Assembly (NCBI RefSeq): GCF_000820045.1
Contig: NZ_CDBJ01000027.1
Coordinates: 152,426-216,425, forward strand
DNA length: 64,000 nt
Reading direction: 5' to 3'
DNA from: Aeromonas rivuli
Lineage (GTDB): Bacteria > Pseudomonadota > Gammaproteobacteria > Enterobacterales > Aeromonadaceae
The position numbers were made by a program, and so were the translations under genes. Below the pieces are notes generated by a model that was given only the letters and a program-made list of their open reading frames with translations, was not told the DNA's origin and searched no databases. Within the stretch, counting starts at the first letter, position 1; each line of letters starts with the position of its first letter. Shown here piece after piece: positions 1 through 8,730 of this stretch.

Positions 1-359
1 AATGGCCCCTGATAGCGGCAACTGTAGAGATAACCCCACACCTTGTAGTTGCTGCCCTCGGCCAGGAAGCTGCCATGTTCACTCAGCGGTATATCCATGA
101 TGCCAAGCTCTTCTCCCAGCTCGCGCAGGGCGCTGGCAAGGGGCACCTCGCCCACCGTCATCACGCCACCGGCGCAGGCGTCCAGCATGCCGGGGCAAAA
201 ATCCTTGCCGAGGGTTCGACGCTGCACCAGCACCTGACCCTCCTCCCCCAGCACCAGTATGTAGCTGGCGCGATGACGGAGGTTTTCACGGCGCACCCGT
301 GCCCGATCGGCCACCTCAATGACATTATCCTGGTCATCGACCACCTCGACCCATTCCAT
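1..359 (-). CDS. NUDIX hydrolase, YfcD-like (3' end cut off by window)
   Basis: The first 119 codons are visible, and the gene runs off the left edge. The Nudix box is complete: GGVMTVGEVP followed by LASALRELGEELGI fits G-x5-E-x7-REUXEEXGU, so the Mg-dependent pyrophosphohydrolase centre is intact. The N-terminus (MEWVEVVDDQDNVIE, then RHRASYILV and VQRRTLGKDFCPG) resembles the E. coli YfcD and isopentenyl-diphosphate-isomerase-like NUDIX branch. The substrate cannot be told from sequence. It is transcribed towards the window edge, separated by about 160 bases from the aap terminator. Confidence 0.85.
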   Translation of the reverse strand, partial: MEWVEVVDDQDNVIEVADRARVRRENLRHRASYILVLGEEGQVLVQRRTLGKDFCPGMLDACAGGVMTVGEVPLASALRELGEELGIMDIPLSEHGSFLAEGSNYKVWGYLYSCRYQGP

Positions 360-476
360 GCTGCTCTCCTGAGCCGTTCTGTTGCTGACGCCGCAGTATA
401 CATGGAGAAAAACCTTGCCGGATCAGCCACTAGGGGATTTTCTCGGCCAGCCTTCCCCGTCGTTTGTCGGGTAAAA

Positions 477-502
477 GAGAGGGCACCCACAGGTGCCCTC
501 TC
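477..502 (-). terminator. Terminator of the aap operon
   Basis: A perfect 11-bp stem (GAGAGGGCACC, loop CACA, GGTGCCCTCTC) is followed on the minus strand by a short T-run. It lies about 20 bases past the aapP stop codon. Confidence 0.8.
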
Positions 503-522
503 GATGAGCGGTCCGCGCTCGC

Positions 523-1266
523 TCAGTTATGCAGGATCTGGGAGAGAAACAACTTGGTGCGTTCGGACTGGGGGTTGTCGAAGAACTGCCCAGGCTCGTT
601 CTCCTCGATGATCTGGCCTCTGTCCATGAAGATGACCCTGTCCGCCACCTGCTTGGCAAAGCCCATCTCGTGGGTGACGCAGAGCATGGTCATGCCTTCA
701 TTCGCCAACTCCACCATGACATCGAGCACCTCCCGTACCATCTCGGGGTCCAGTGCCGAGGTCGGTTCATCGAACAGCATCACCTGAGGATTCATGCAAA
801 GACTTCTGGCGATGGCGACACGCTGCTGCTGACCACCGGAGAGCTGACCCGGATACTTGAGCGCCTGCTCGGGGATCCGCACCCGTTCGAGAAAGCCCAT
901 GGCGATCTGCTCCGCCTCCCGCCTCGGCAACTGCTTGACCCAGATGGGTGCCAGGCTGCAATTTTCCAGCACCGTCAAATGCGGGAACAGGTTGAAGTGC
1001 TGGAATACCATGCCCACTTCACGGCGCACCGTCTCTATGTTCTTGAGATCCGAGGTGAGCGCCATCCCCTTGACCAGGATGTCGCCGCGTTGATGCTCCT
1101 CCAGCCGATTGATGCAGCGGATCATGGTGGACTTGCCGGAGCCCGATGGCCCGCAGATGACGATCTTCTCCCCCTTGCCGACACTCAGATTGATGTTGCG
1201 CAGCACATGAAAGTCGCCATACCACTTGTTGACGTCCTTGAGTTCGACCACATAGTTACTTTCCAT
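523..1266 (-). CDS. aapP: General L-amino-acid ABC transporter, ATP-binding subunit AapP
   Basis: This is the cytoplasmic ATPase that powers uptake of polar amino acids through the AapQ/AapM channel. It is 247 residues long, normal for the GlnQ/AapP/HisP class. Walker A is [15 protein letters not shown], the ABC signature is [15 protein letters not shown], and Walker B is [15 protein letters not shown]; a conserved switch His follows in [10 protein letters not shown] chose the ATG at 1266 because AGGAGC lies 8 bases upstream; a TTG two codons earlier sits too close to it. It is the last gene of the aapJQMP operon, 12 bases after aapM. Confidence 0.93.
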   Translation of the reverse strand: MESNYVVELKDVNKWYGDFHVLRNINLSVGKGEKIVICGPSGSGKSTMIRCINRLEEHQRGDILVKGMALTSDLKNIETVRREVGMVFQHFNLFPHLTVLENCSLAPIWVKQLPRREAEQIAMGFLERVRIPEQALKYPGQLSGGQQQRVAIARSLCMNPQVMLFDEPTSALDPEMVREVLDVMVELANEGMTMLCVTHEMGFAKQVADRVIFMDRGQIIEENEPGQFFDNPQSERTKLFLSQILHN

Positions 1267-1278
1267 AATCAACAGCTC

Positions 1279-2373
1279 CTAACGCTTGTGGCCCGTGTGC
1301 AGCTTGCGCTCCAGATAGATGGAATAACGGGACATGCCAAAACAGAACATCCAGAAGATCAGTGCGATAAACACATAGGCTTCGGTGGAATACCCGAGCC
1401 AGTCGGGATCCGCCAAGGCCACCTTGGAGATGGCCAGCAGATCGAACAGCCCGATGATCAACACCAGACTGGTGTCCTTGAACAGGGAGATAAAGGTGTT
1501 CACCAGTGAGGGGATGGTTATCTTGAGCGCCTGGGGCATGATGATGAGCCCCATCACCTTCCAGTAGGAGAGCCCCAGCGCATCCCCCGCCTCATACTGC
1601 CCCTTGGGGATCGCCTGCAAACCACCGCGCACCACTTCGGCCACATAGGCCGACTGGAACATGATGATGCCGATGAGCGCCCGCAGCAGCTTGTCGAACT
1701 CCACCTCCCCCGCCACGAACAGGGGCAGCATGACCGAGGCCATGAACAGCACTGTGATAAGCGGAACAGCGCGCCAGAACTCGATATAGACGGTGGAAAG
1801 GCTGCTGATGATCGGCATGTGGGAGCGACGCCCGAGGGCCAGCAAGATGCCAAACGGCAGGGCCACTGCGATGCCCACCACCGCCAGTACCAGGGTCAAC
1901 ATCAGGCCGCCCCAGAGATTGGTATCCACAGTCCTCAGCCCAAAGCCGCCGTGCAGCAACCCATAGGCGATACAGGGAAACACCAGCAGGGTGAAGAGTG
2001 CCAGCCACCCCTTATAGGGCGTCTTGGGCCAGATCAGCAGCGCCAGCAACGCCGCCAGCCCGGCGAAGACGATATTGACCCGCCAGCGCTGATCCCCTGG
2101 GTAAAAGCCATAGATGTATTGACCAAAACGGCTCTCGATAAACAACCAGCAGGCCCCTTCCTGACTACAATCCGCTCGGCTACTGCCCGTCCAGGTCGCG
2201 GAGATAAAAGCCCAGTCAATCAGGTGCCAGAGCGCCGGCAGCAGAAAATAGGCCAGCGCCAGGGTCACCAGGCTGTTCCACCAATTGGGAAACAGATTGG
2301 CCCTGAGCCAGGCGGGTACGCCACGCCTGTTGTCAGGCGCAGGCTGCGCCTCTTGCATGTCAGTGACGAACAT
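1279..2373 (-). CDS. aapM: General L-amino-acid ABC transporter permease AapM
   Basis: A 364-residue inner-membrane permease of the His/Glu/Gln/Arg family. About eight hydrophobic segments are visible, with the BPD_transp_1 core in the C-terminal half (from WGGLMLTLVLAVVGIAVALP onward). The EAA-type coupling loop is EAGDALGLSYWKVMGLIIMP. A long N-terminal part with a Cys-containing periplasmic loop (SRADCSQEGACWLF) is typical of AapM and BztC rather than the short HisM type. The start at 2373 follows AAGGGGGAG. It pairs with AapQ to form the channel. Confidence 0.92.
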   Translation of the reverse strand: MFVTDMQEAQPAPDNRRGVPAWLRANLFPNWWNSLVTLALAYFLLPALWHLIDWAFISATWTGSSRADCSQEGACWLFIESRFGQYIYGFYPGDQRWRVNIVFAGLAALLALLIWPKTPYKGWLALFTLLVFPCIAYGLLHGGFGLRTVDTNLWGGLMLTLVLAVVGIAVALPFGILLALGRRSHMPIISSLSTVYIEFWRAVPLITVLFMASVMLPLFVAGEVEFDKLLRALIGIIMFQSAYVAEVVRGGLQAIPKGQYEAGDALGLSYWKVMGLIIMPQALKITIPSLVNTFISLFKDTSLVLIIGLFDLLAISKVALADPDWLGYSTEAYVFIALIFWMFCFGMSRYSIYLERKLHTGHKR

Positions 2374-2451
2374 AGCTCCCCCTTATCATGATGCTTTCAC
2401 CGCAGAGGCGGCACCGAAGACCCGCTGGGCATTGACTGCCATCTGATCTCC

Positions 2452-3639
2452 TCATCGCTCCACCAGCGCCATCTTGCGGTTATAAATATTCATCAGGACA
2501 GAGGTACTGATACTGATGACGAGATAGACCCCCATGGTCATGGCAATCACCTCGATGGCCTGGCCCGTCTGATTGAGGGTGGTCCCCATGAACACGGAGA
2601 CCAGATCCGGATAACCGATGGCCGTCGCCAGGGAGGAGTTCTTGGTCAAGTTGAGATACTGGCTGGTCAGCGGCGGTATGATGACCCGCATCGCCTGGGG
2701 AACGATGACCAGTTGCAGGGTGCGGGGCGTGGAGAGCCCCAGGGCAGAGGCGGCTTCCGTCTGACCATGGCTGACCGCCAGTATGCCGGAGCGCACTATC
2801 TCGGCGATGAAGGCCGCCGTATAGATGGTCAGCGCCAGCAGCAGGGCCACCAGCTCGGGCAAGACGGTCAGGCCACCGCGGAAATTGAAGCCTTGCAACG
2901 TCGGCAGGCTCCAGGCAAGCGGACTGCCCACCAGCCAGAAGGTCGCCAGTGGCAGCAAGATGATGAGGCCAAGGGTGCTGAGCCACACCGGGAATATCTT
3001 GCCGGTCAACTCCTGGCGGCGCTTGGCCCAGCGCCGCACTCCCCAGCTCAGGACAAGGGCCAGCAGCAGGGCACCGATCACATAGCCGAACCCCTCCTCA
3101 AACAGAGGCTTGGGCAGATAGAAGCCCCGCACATTCAAAAAGGCCAGCTCCCCCAGATTCACACTCTCGCGGGGTGATGGCAGGGTGCGCAGCACCGAGA
3201 AATACCAGAAGAAAATCTGCAGCAGCAGGGGGATGTTGCGAAAGGTCTCGATATAGACGGTGGCAATGCGCGATACCAGCCAGTTCTTTGACAGCCGCGC
3301 CACGCCGATCACAAAGCCGAGCAGGGTCGCCAAGATGATACCCAGTACAGAGACCAGCAAGGTATTGAGCAGACCCACCACGAAGGTTCGGCCGAAACTA
3401 TAGGTCTCATCGTAGGGGATCAGGCTCTGCAATATGCCAAAGCCGGCGGTATTGCCGAGAAACCCGAAGCCGGTGGTAATGCCACGAGCCTCCAGGTTGG
3501 TCAGGGCATTGTTGATGATGTAGAACAGAAAACCGAGGACTGCCGCGATGGCTAGGCACTGGAAGATCAGCGCCCTCACCTTCGCGTCATACCACCAGCG
3601 GCCCTGTTCTTTCCTCTGGTCGTGCGGTTGTGACGCCAT
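2452..3639 (-). CDS. aapQ: General L-amino-acid ABC transporter permease AapQ
   Basis: A 395-residue inner-membrane permease, the partner of AapM. The permease core is split by a long periplasmic/hydrophobic insertion, as in AapQ and BztB. The coupling loop reads TEAASALGLSTPRTLQLVIV, and the last segments are QYLNLTKNSSLATAIGYPD and ISISTSVLMNIYNRKM. It lies 78 bases upstream of aapM and 69 bases downstream of aapJ, all on the minus strand. The ATG at 3639 has GGAG nine bases upstream. Confidence 0.92.
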   Translation of the reverse strand: MASQPHDQRKEQGRWWYDAKVRALIFQCLAIAAVLGFLFYIINNALTNLEARGITTGFGFLGNTAGFGILQSLIPYDETYSFGRTFVVGLLNTLLVSVLGIILATLLGFVIGVARLSKNWLVSRIATVYIETFRNIPLLLQIFFWYFSVLRTLPSPRESVNLGELAFLNVRGFYLPKPLFEEGFGYVIGALLLALVLSWGVRRWAKRRQELTGKIFPVWLSTLGLIILLPLATFWLVGSPLAWSLPTLQGFNFRGGLTVLPELVALLLALTIYTAAFIAEIVRSGILAVSHGQTEAASALGLSTPRTLQLVIVPQAMRVIIPPLTSQYLNLTKNSSLATAIGYPDLVSVFMGTTLNQTGQAIEVIAMTMGVYLVISISTSVLMNIYNRKMALVER

Positions 3640-3678
3640 AGGGATTTACTCCGACAAAGCCAAAGCAAGAGGGAAAGC

Positions 3679-3696
3679 GGGGGGCTTGCGCCCCCC
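3679..3696 (-). terminator. Intra-operon GC hairpin between aapJ and aapQ
   Basis: GGGGGGC, loop TTGC, GCCCCCC in the 69-base gap after aapJ, without a T-run. In binding-protein transport operons such hairpins commonly protect the first cistron or partly terminate after it, giving excess binding protein. That role is inferred here. Confidence 0.55.
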
Positions 3697-3708
3697 TAAC
3701 CAACATAT

Positions 3709-4728
3709 CTAGCGAATGGGGGGGGCGTACATCAGGCCACCCTGGTTCCACAAGGCATTGATGCCGCGATCGATCTTGAGGGGAGAACCGGCGCCGACGT
3801 TGCGATCGAACATCTCGCCGTAGTTGCCGACCTGCTTGATGATGTTGTAGGCCCACTTGTCATCGAGGCCAAGAATGCCACCCTTGGGATCTTCGAGGCC
3901 AAGCAGGCGACGCACATCCGGGTTGGTCGACTTGAGCATCTCGTCCACGTTGCTACTGGTGACCCCGGCCTCTTCGGCATTGAGCAGGGCAAACATGCTC
4001 CAGCGCACCACCTTGAACCAGGGTTCATCACCCTGACGCACCACTGGCCCCAGCGGCTCCTTGGAGATAACCTCCGGCAACACTATGGCGTTTTCCGGCT
4101 TAGAGAGTTTGATCTTGAGGGAGTAGAGCTGAGATTGATCCGAGGTCAACACATCGCAGCGACCGGCCTCGAAGCCCTTCACGGTCTGATCCGAGGTGTC
4201 AAACACCACAGGGGTATATTTCATGCCGCCGTTGGCACGGAAGTAATCGGCCAGGTTGAGTTCCGTGGTCGTACCGGACTGGATACAGACGGCGGCGCCA
4301 TCAAGCTCCTTGGCACTTTTTACCCCCAGGGCTTTGGAGACCATGAAGCCCTGGCCATCGTAATAGTTGACCCCGGCGAAGGTGAGACCAAGGGAGGCAT
4401 CCCGCGTCATGGTCCAGGTGGTATTGCGCGACAAGATATCAACCTCCCCCGATTGCAGTGCGGTGAAGCGCTCCTTGGCGGTCAGGGAGACATATTTGAC
4501 CTTGGTTGCATCCCCCAGCACGGCAGCGGCGACGGCGCGGCAGACATCGACATCCAATCCGGTCCAGGTGCCCTTGGCATCCGGGTTGGAGAAACCGGGC
4601 AGGCCATCGCCAACCCCACATTGCACAAAACCCTTCTTCTTGACGGCATCCAGGGTGCCTTCGGCCCAGACATTGGCGGCTGTCAACGACAACACAACCA
4701 GCACACCCATCTTATGTAGCTGTTTCAT
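3709..4728 (-). CDS. aapJ: General L-amino-acid ABC transporter periplasmic binding protein AapJ
   Basis: A 339-residue solute-binding protein of the SBP_bac_3 type. It has a cleavable signal peptide (MKQLHKMGVLVVLSLTAANVWAEG). The mature protein starts with TLDAVKKKGFVQCGVGDGLPGFS, and the ligand-site signature FTALQSGEVDILSRNTTWT is characteristic of AapJ/BztA. First gene of the operon. GGGAAGAGTGAT precedes the ATG, and the roughly 370-base gap upstream (4729-5103) should hold the promoter. Confidence 0.93.
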   Translation of the reverse strand: MKQLHKMGVLVVLSLTAANVWAEGTLDAVKKKGFVQCGVGDGLPGFSNPDAKGTWTGLDVDVCRAVAAAVLGDATKVKYVSLTAKERFTALQSGEVDILSRNTTWTMTRDASLGLTFAGVNYYDGQGFMVSKALGVKSAKELDGAAVCIQSGTTTELNLADYFRANGGMKYTPVVFDTSDQTVKGFEAGRCDVLTSDQSQLYSLKIKLSKPENAIVLPEVISKEPLGPVVRQGDEPWFKVVRWSMFALLNAEEAGVTSSNVDEMLKSTNPDVRRLLGLEDPKGGILGLDDKWAYNIIKQVGNYGEMFDRNVGAGSPLKIDRGINALWNQGGLMYAPPIR

Positions 4729-5103
4729 ATCACTCTTCCCTGTGGTTCAACTCGAATGTACATCACCGCAGCCTGCCGATGACGATCTCCCTGCCTTCAC
4801 TTTTTTTGCAGCTTATCCAGCGCCAAAAAAGCCTGTCAATCGGTGCAAACCGGCGCGAAATTGGTGCAGCAGCACAAAGCACCTATATGTCCCGATATAC
4901 ACCTTATGAATAAAAAATAGACCCATATCGACCAAATAGCATACTGACAATGCCAGCGCCGACCGTGCAGATCTTTTTTGCAGCTATTTTGTCATGCCCC
5001 AGAAGAGGGCAGCCTTTCATATTACAACTGACTCATATGGTTCATATTTCTGTCATGACGCCCCCTCATAGTGAGCCCTGTCCAAACAAGAAGGTATGCT
5101 CTG
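4729..5103. other. Divergent intergenic region between aapJ and ytfK
   Basis: About 375 AT-richer bases carrying the promoters of aapJ (minus) and ytfK (plus). AACAAGAAGGTATGCTCTG leads into the ytfK ATG. I see no operator or RNA element I can name here. Confidence 0.5.
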
Positions 5104-5319
5104 ATGAAGGTGTTCAAAGGCTTGTCTCCCCGCCAGATGGCGCGTTACGTGAAGAGTTTTCACCGTGGCAGTTTCATGGTCGAGGAGATGGGGAAATTTG
5201 AATTTACTCGGGGCGAGATCATTCTGGAGAACCTGAATTGCAACAAGACCCTGGGTCTGGCAACCCGGGTTAACCGTGTGCTTCGTGGTCTGCGTCAGGG
5301 CAACCCGCTGTTGGGATAA
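5104..5319 (+). CDS. ytfK: YtfK-like DUF1107 protein (SpoT-linked stress protein family)
   Basis: A 71-residue cytoplasmic protein. MKVFKGLSPRQMARYVKSF, then RGSFMVEEMGKFEFTRGEII and VNRVLRGL line up with E. coli YtfK ([48 protein letters not shown]) along the whole length, compared from memory. In E. coli, YtfK promotes (p)ppGpp accumulation through SpoT under phosphate and fatty-acid starvation; a similar role here is inferred from family. I chose the ATG at 5104 because of the AAGAAGG site and because earlier in-frame starts add residues absent from the family. Confidence 0.85.
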   Translation: MKVFKGLSPRQMARYVKSFHRGSFMVEEMGKFEFTRGEIILENLNCNKTLGLATRVNRVLRGLRQGNPLLG

Positions 5320-5362
5320 CTTCCGCGAGTCTTATTGGTCCTTTGCTTCCATATTCTTTTTT

Positions 5363-5392
5363 CGGCCCGCCGGTCATTGACCGCGCGGGCCG
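5363..5392 (+). terminator. Probable ytfK terminator
   Basis: CGGCCCGC ... GCGGGCCG stem with an inner GGTC/GACC helix, 44 bases after the ytfK stop, followed by a T-rich stretch on the plus strand. It overlaps the 3' end of the convergent DUF2845 gene. Confidence 0.5.
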
Positions 5393-5679
5393 TCTTCTAT
5401 TTCCGTGATGACACCGTTCTCGACGGTGACAAACTGCATGAACTGATTGCTGCCGAAGTTATAAGTCCAACGCTCTGCGTACTTGACCGTCATGCGAGCA
5501 CCGAAGCCATTCTCCTCATAGCGGGTCAAATCCTCCCTGAGCATGGGTTGGCCACAACGCACCAGCAGAATGGCCGTACTGTCCCCCTCGGTCAGCAGGT
5601 CACGTTTGCAGCGTAAGGTCCCGGCCGTCACGGGAAGCGCCAGGACACAGAGCAAGAGCAGCGAAAGCGGATATCTCAT
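5374..5679 (-). CDS. Secreted DUF2845 family protein
   Basis: A 101-residue protein with a signal peptide (MRYPLSLLLLCVLALPVTAG). The short mature domain holds two Cys (TLRCKRDLL and LVRCGQPM) and the motif ERWTYNFGSNQFMQFVTVENG, which is typical of DUF2845. The function of the family is unknown. Its ATG overlaps the TGA of the upstream ABC permease (ATGA), so it is translationally coupled to the exporter genes. That suggests, but does not prove, a role with the exporter. Confidence 0.75.
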   Translation of the reverse strand: MRYPLSLLLLCVLALPVTAGTLRCKRDLLTEGDSTAILLVRCGQPMLREDLTRYEENGFGARMTVKYAERWTYNFGSNQFMQFVTVENGVITEIEDGPRGQ

Positions 5680-6689
5680 TTGGCGTTCCATCTGAACAGA
5701 GCGGCCCCCAGGGCGACGCAACACAGGGTAAACAGGCTGATCTGGGACAGTGGGCCCGCCACCTCTTGCCAGCCAGCGCCCTCCAGCATCACGGCCCGCG
5801 CCGCCGTCACTATCTGGGTCAGTGGCAACAGTGCCGCGACCTCTTGCAGCCAGGCGGGTGAACCTTCCAGCGAAAACCAGACACCGGATAAGAACATCAT
5901 GGGCAGGCTGATGAGATTGAGCAAACCACTGGCCAACTCTTCATTCTGGATGCGGGCCGCCACCAGAAGACCAAGGGAGGCCATGGCAGCCCCGCCCAGC
6001 AGCGTGATGAGCAGCAACAACCAGCCGGAGCCGAGCAGAGGAGTGCCGAGCAGCCAGTGGGCGACCAGGAATACCAACAGGCTCACCACTAGCGTGATGG
6101 CTACCCGCGACAGTAGCTGGGCACAGAGAAACTCGGTCGCGGTGAGCGGGGTCGCCCTCAGCCGCTTGAGCACGCCATTTTTGCGATACCGCACAATGAC
6201 ATAGCCAACCCCGAACAGACCGGAGAACATCAGATTCATGCCGATCACCCCCGGCAGCAACCAGTCGCCATAGCGAATGGCCTTGCCCGGCAGAGTATCT
6301 CGTACCAAAGGGGTCAGGCTGGCCTGCTTGAGCAGGTATTCCGCCAGGCCCCCACTCTGCGAATCCGGATTGACCCAGTAATTACCCCCTGCCGGATTGA
6401 GCAGCAAATCCAGTTGGTGGTGACGCACCTTGAGCTGGGCGGAGGCCAGGTCACCATATTCGATCACCTTGAGCTGGGGGATGGTGTCGAGGGTCTGGTA
6501 GGCAGGAGGCAGCGTCCCCACGACACCGAGCTGGAGCAGGGGCTTCTGATTGCCGGAGAAGATGATTGAGAAACCCAGCACCAGCAACAGGGGCACTGCC
6601 ATGTTCCAGACCAGGGCGGCGCGATCGCGGACAAACTCCAGGTTGCGGGCATAGAAGAGGGCGGCGATGCGCCTCAGGCTGTCTCTCAT
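5676..6689 (-). CDS. ABC-2 type transporter permease
   Basis: A 337-residue membrane subunit of an ABC-2 exporter. It has one N-terminal membrane helix (WNMAVPLLLVLGFSIIFSG), a periplasmic domain of about 130 residues (NQKPLLQLGVVG onward) and five C-terminal helices including LLPGVIGMNLMFSGLFGVGY. This layout matches the YhhJ/DrrB-like drug-exporter permeases. AGGAGTCCGCG precedes the ATG. It lies 46 bases after the ATPase gene and is coupled to the DUF2845 gene. The substrate is unknown. Confidence 0.85.
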   Translation of the reverse strand: MRDSLRRIAALFYARNLEFVRDRAALVWNMAVPLLLVLGFSIIFSGNQKPLLQLGVVGTLPPAYQTLDTIPQLKVIEYGDLASAQLKVRHHQLDLLLNPAGGNYWVNPDSQSGGLAEYLLKQASLTPLVRDTLPGKAIRYGDWLLPGVIGMNLMFSGLFGVGYVIVRYRKNGVLKRLRATPLTATEFLCAQLLSRVAITLVVSLLVFLVAHWLLGTPLLGSGWLLLLITLLGGAAMASLGLLVAARIQNEELASGLLNLISLPMMFLSGVWFSLEGSPAWLQEVAALLPLTQIVTAARAVMLEGAGWQEVAGPLSQISLFTLCCVALGAALFRWNAK

Positions 6690-6735
6690 CGCGGACTCCT
6701 TGTCATTTCCCTTACCAGGGCCACGTTGCTGCGGC

Positions 6736-7617
6736 TCATGCCCCGCTCCTCAGGCTATGGCCGGTCAACTTGAGAAAGAGATCCTCCAGATTGGGGGAGC
6801 GGATCTGCATGCCGGTCAGGGGGATCTGCAGCTCGAGCAGGCGCGGCATCAGGGTCGCGACATCGGGACAAGTCAGCTCCATCAACTCTCCCTGTTGAGT
6901 GAGCGGCAGCGCCAGCTGCATCAGGGCCGGGTGAGCCGACAGGCGCACCAGCACCCCGTCGAAATGCTGAGCGAGCAGCGCTTGTGGCGTATCCAGACTC
7001 AATAAGTGGCCCCTGTCGACGATGGCGATGTGACTGCACAGTTGCTGCGCCTCATCCATGTAGTGGGTGGTCAGCACTATGCTCTTGCCCTGGGCCTTGA
7101 TGGCCTTGACCCTGTCCCAAAAGTGGTGGCGCGCCTGGGGATCCAGACCCGTCGTGGGCTCATCGAGAAACAGCAGTTCCGGGTCGCCAAGCAGGGCCAG
7201 GGCCAGCAGCAGTCGCTGGCGTTGCCCCCCGGAGAGACGGCGGCTGTCTCGGTCGACGAAGTCTTCCAGGGCACAGAGGTTGATTAACAGTTCCAGAGGC
7301 AGAGGCTTGGGATAGAGGCGAGAGAAGAGGCGCAGGGTATCGCGCACCGTCAAAAAGTCCTGCAGCGCCGTGTGCTGGAACTGGATGCCGATGCGCGAAC
7401 GATAGTCGGGGCCTGGCGGTTTGCCATGAAACAGGATCTGGCCGCTATCGGGGGTCAATATGCCCTCAAGCAGCTCTATGCTGGTGGTCTTGCCCGCCCC
7501 ATTGGGGCCGAGCAGACCGAAACAGCTGCCATTCGGGATGGCAAAGCTCAGCCCATCCACCGCCTTGACGCCAGCGAAATGTTTGACGAGATCGACTACT
7601 TCAATGATGGCCGACAT
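6736..7617 (-). CDS. ABC exporter ATP-binding protein
   Basis: A 293-residue cytoplasmic ATPase partner of the ABC-2 permease. Walker A is GLLGPNGAGKTTSIELL, the signature is RLSGGQRQRLLLALALLGDP, Walker B is LLFLDEPTTGLDPQ, and the H-loop is VLTTHYMDEAQQLC. The order and the C-terminal extension fit the DrrA/CcmA (COG1131) class used for drugs, antibiotics or lipids. First gene of a three-gene operon with the permease and the DUF2845 gene. GGGGGAGGG lies just upstream of the ATG. Confidence 0.88.
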   Translation of the reverse strand: MSAIIEVVDLVKHFAGVKAVDGLSFAIPNGSCFGLLGPNGAGKTTSIELLEGILTPDSGQILFHGKPPGPDYRSRIGIQFQHTALQDFLTVRDTLRLFSRLYPKPLPLELLINLCALEDFVDRDSRRLSGGQRQRLLLALALLGDPELLFLDEPTTGLDPQARHHFWDRVKAIKAQGKSIVLTTHYMDEAQQLCSHIAIVDRGHLLSLDTPQALLAQHFDGVLVRLSAHPALMQLALPLTQQGELMELTCPDVATLMPRLLELQIPLTGMQIRSPNLEDLFLKLTGHSLRSGA

Positions 7618-7697
7618 GGGTTCCCTCCCCCTTGACTCATTCGACTATAACGAAATCCGTGGATCCCTCCCATCTTCGTCGCCATCGGGCCAAAAAC

Positions 7698-7723
7698 AAA
7701 CGGCGGCCCGAGGGCCGCCGTTT
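7698..7723 (-). terminator. fklB terminator
   Basis: AAACGGCGGCCC, two-base loop, GGGCCGCCGTTT, followed on the minus strand by TGTTTTTGG, 18 bases past the fklB stop. Confidence 0.85.
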
Positions 7724-7740
7724 GCATCGAGCAGACTGGA

Positions 7741-8352
7741 TCACAGGATGTCCAGCAGCTCCACTTCGAATACCAGCGCGGAATAGGGCGCGATGGAACC
7801 GGCACCACGGGCGCCGTAAGCCAGATCGTGGGGGATGAACAGCTTCCACTTGGAGCCAACCGGCATCATCTGCAGGGCTTCAACCCAACCGGCGATCACG
7901 CCAGTGACCGGGAACTCTGCCGGCTCACCGCGAGCCACTGAGCTGTCAAACACGCCACCATGGGTGAAGGTACCGTGGTAGTGCACGCGCACGGACTGAC
8001 CGGCAACTGGCACAGCACCATTACCTTCCACCATGACTTCGTACTGCAGACCGGAATCGGTCACCTGAACACCATCACGCTTGGCGTTGTCGGCCAGGAA
8101 GAGTTCACCGTCAGCGGCAGCAGCCTTGGCGGCCACTTCCTGTTCGGCTTGCATGCGGCTGGTGATCGCCTGGAAGGCATCATTGATATCATCACGGCTG
8201 ACCGCGAACTCCAGACCATTGAGGGCATCTGCCAGACCCTGCTGCAGGGCAGGAATATCCAGACCGGCGAAGGATTGCTGAGCCAGTTGATCGCCCATAT
8301 TGCGGCCTATGCCATAGCTGGCTTTCTGTTCGATAGAGTCGTATTGAGACAT
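7741..8352 (-). CDS. fklB: FKBP-type peptidyl-prolyl cis-trans isomerase FklB (FKBP22)
   Basis: A 203-residue protein. The N-terminal dimerisation domain (about 1-100, SYGIGRNMGDQLAQQSFAGL) is followed by an FKBP catalytic domain with the conserved core VRVHYHGTFTHGGVFDSS, GVIAGWVEALQMMPVG and IPHDLAYGARGAGSIAPYS. No signal peptide is seen, which matches cytoplasmic FklB rather than periplasmic FkpA. It accelerates proline isomerisation in folding proteins. A single gene with its own terminator. Confidence 0.92.
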   Translation of the reverse strand: MSQYDSIEQKASYGIGRNMGDQLAQQSFAGLDIPALQQGLADALNGLEFAVSRDDINDAFQAITSRMQAEQEVAAKAAAADGELFLADNAKRDGVQVTDSGLQYEVMVEGNGAVPVAGQSVRVHYHGTFTHGGVFDSSVARGEPAEFPVTGVIAGWVEALQMMPVGSKWKLFIPHDLAYGARGAGSIAPYSALVFEVELLDIL

Positions 8353-8558
8353 TGAGATTCTGCTCCGGGTCCATGTGTCAAAAGAGCGGGAATGATAACA
8401 GAATTTTTACCCGGATGCTGCCGCCAAGGCAGAGTGCCAATCTGCTCTGATGACCTTGAGTGGCATCAGGCGGCAAACAGGGCCAGTCCCCATCAGCCTT
8501 GACTTGATGTGGTGCGGCGCCACAGGTCCTGATGACACAGAGGATCCGCAACAACGAA

Positions 8559-8581
8559 AACGGCCAGCAAGGCTGACCGTT
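8559..8581 (-). terminator. Hairpin behind the cutC relic
   Basis: AACGGCCAGC, loop AAG, GCTGACCGTT (one mismatch), followed on the minus strand by TTCGTTG. It sits 23 bases beyond the stop codon of the duplicated cutC tail, so it looks like the terminator of the ancestral gene copy. Confidence 0.6.
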
Positions 8582-8603
8582 CTACTCTGGCAAAGCGACT
8601 GGC

Positions 8604-8690
8604 TTATTGATCAAGCAGAGCCCGCACTGCGGCAACCTTGGCGCCGTCGGTGATATTGACCCGGCCGTCGTCCGAGCTGCCCATGTTGGC
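8604..8690 (-). pseudogene. Relic: second copy of the cutC 3' end
   Basis: In one open frame this encodes NMGSSDDGRVNITDGAKVAA then VRALLDQ and a TAA stop. It matches the C-terminus of the intact cutC just upstream (NMGTADDGRVNITDGAKVAA, VRALLDLA, stop). Over 68 bases (8620-8687 against 8750-8817) I count 63 identities. The intact gene stops at 8731, then 40 unrelated bases, then this tail. It has no start of its own and is not a gene now. Confidence 0.85.
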
Positions 8691-8730
8691 CCTGTGACAA
8701 AGAGAGGCACCATGCCGTCTCGCCATGACC

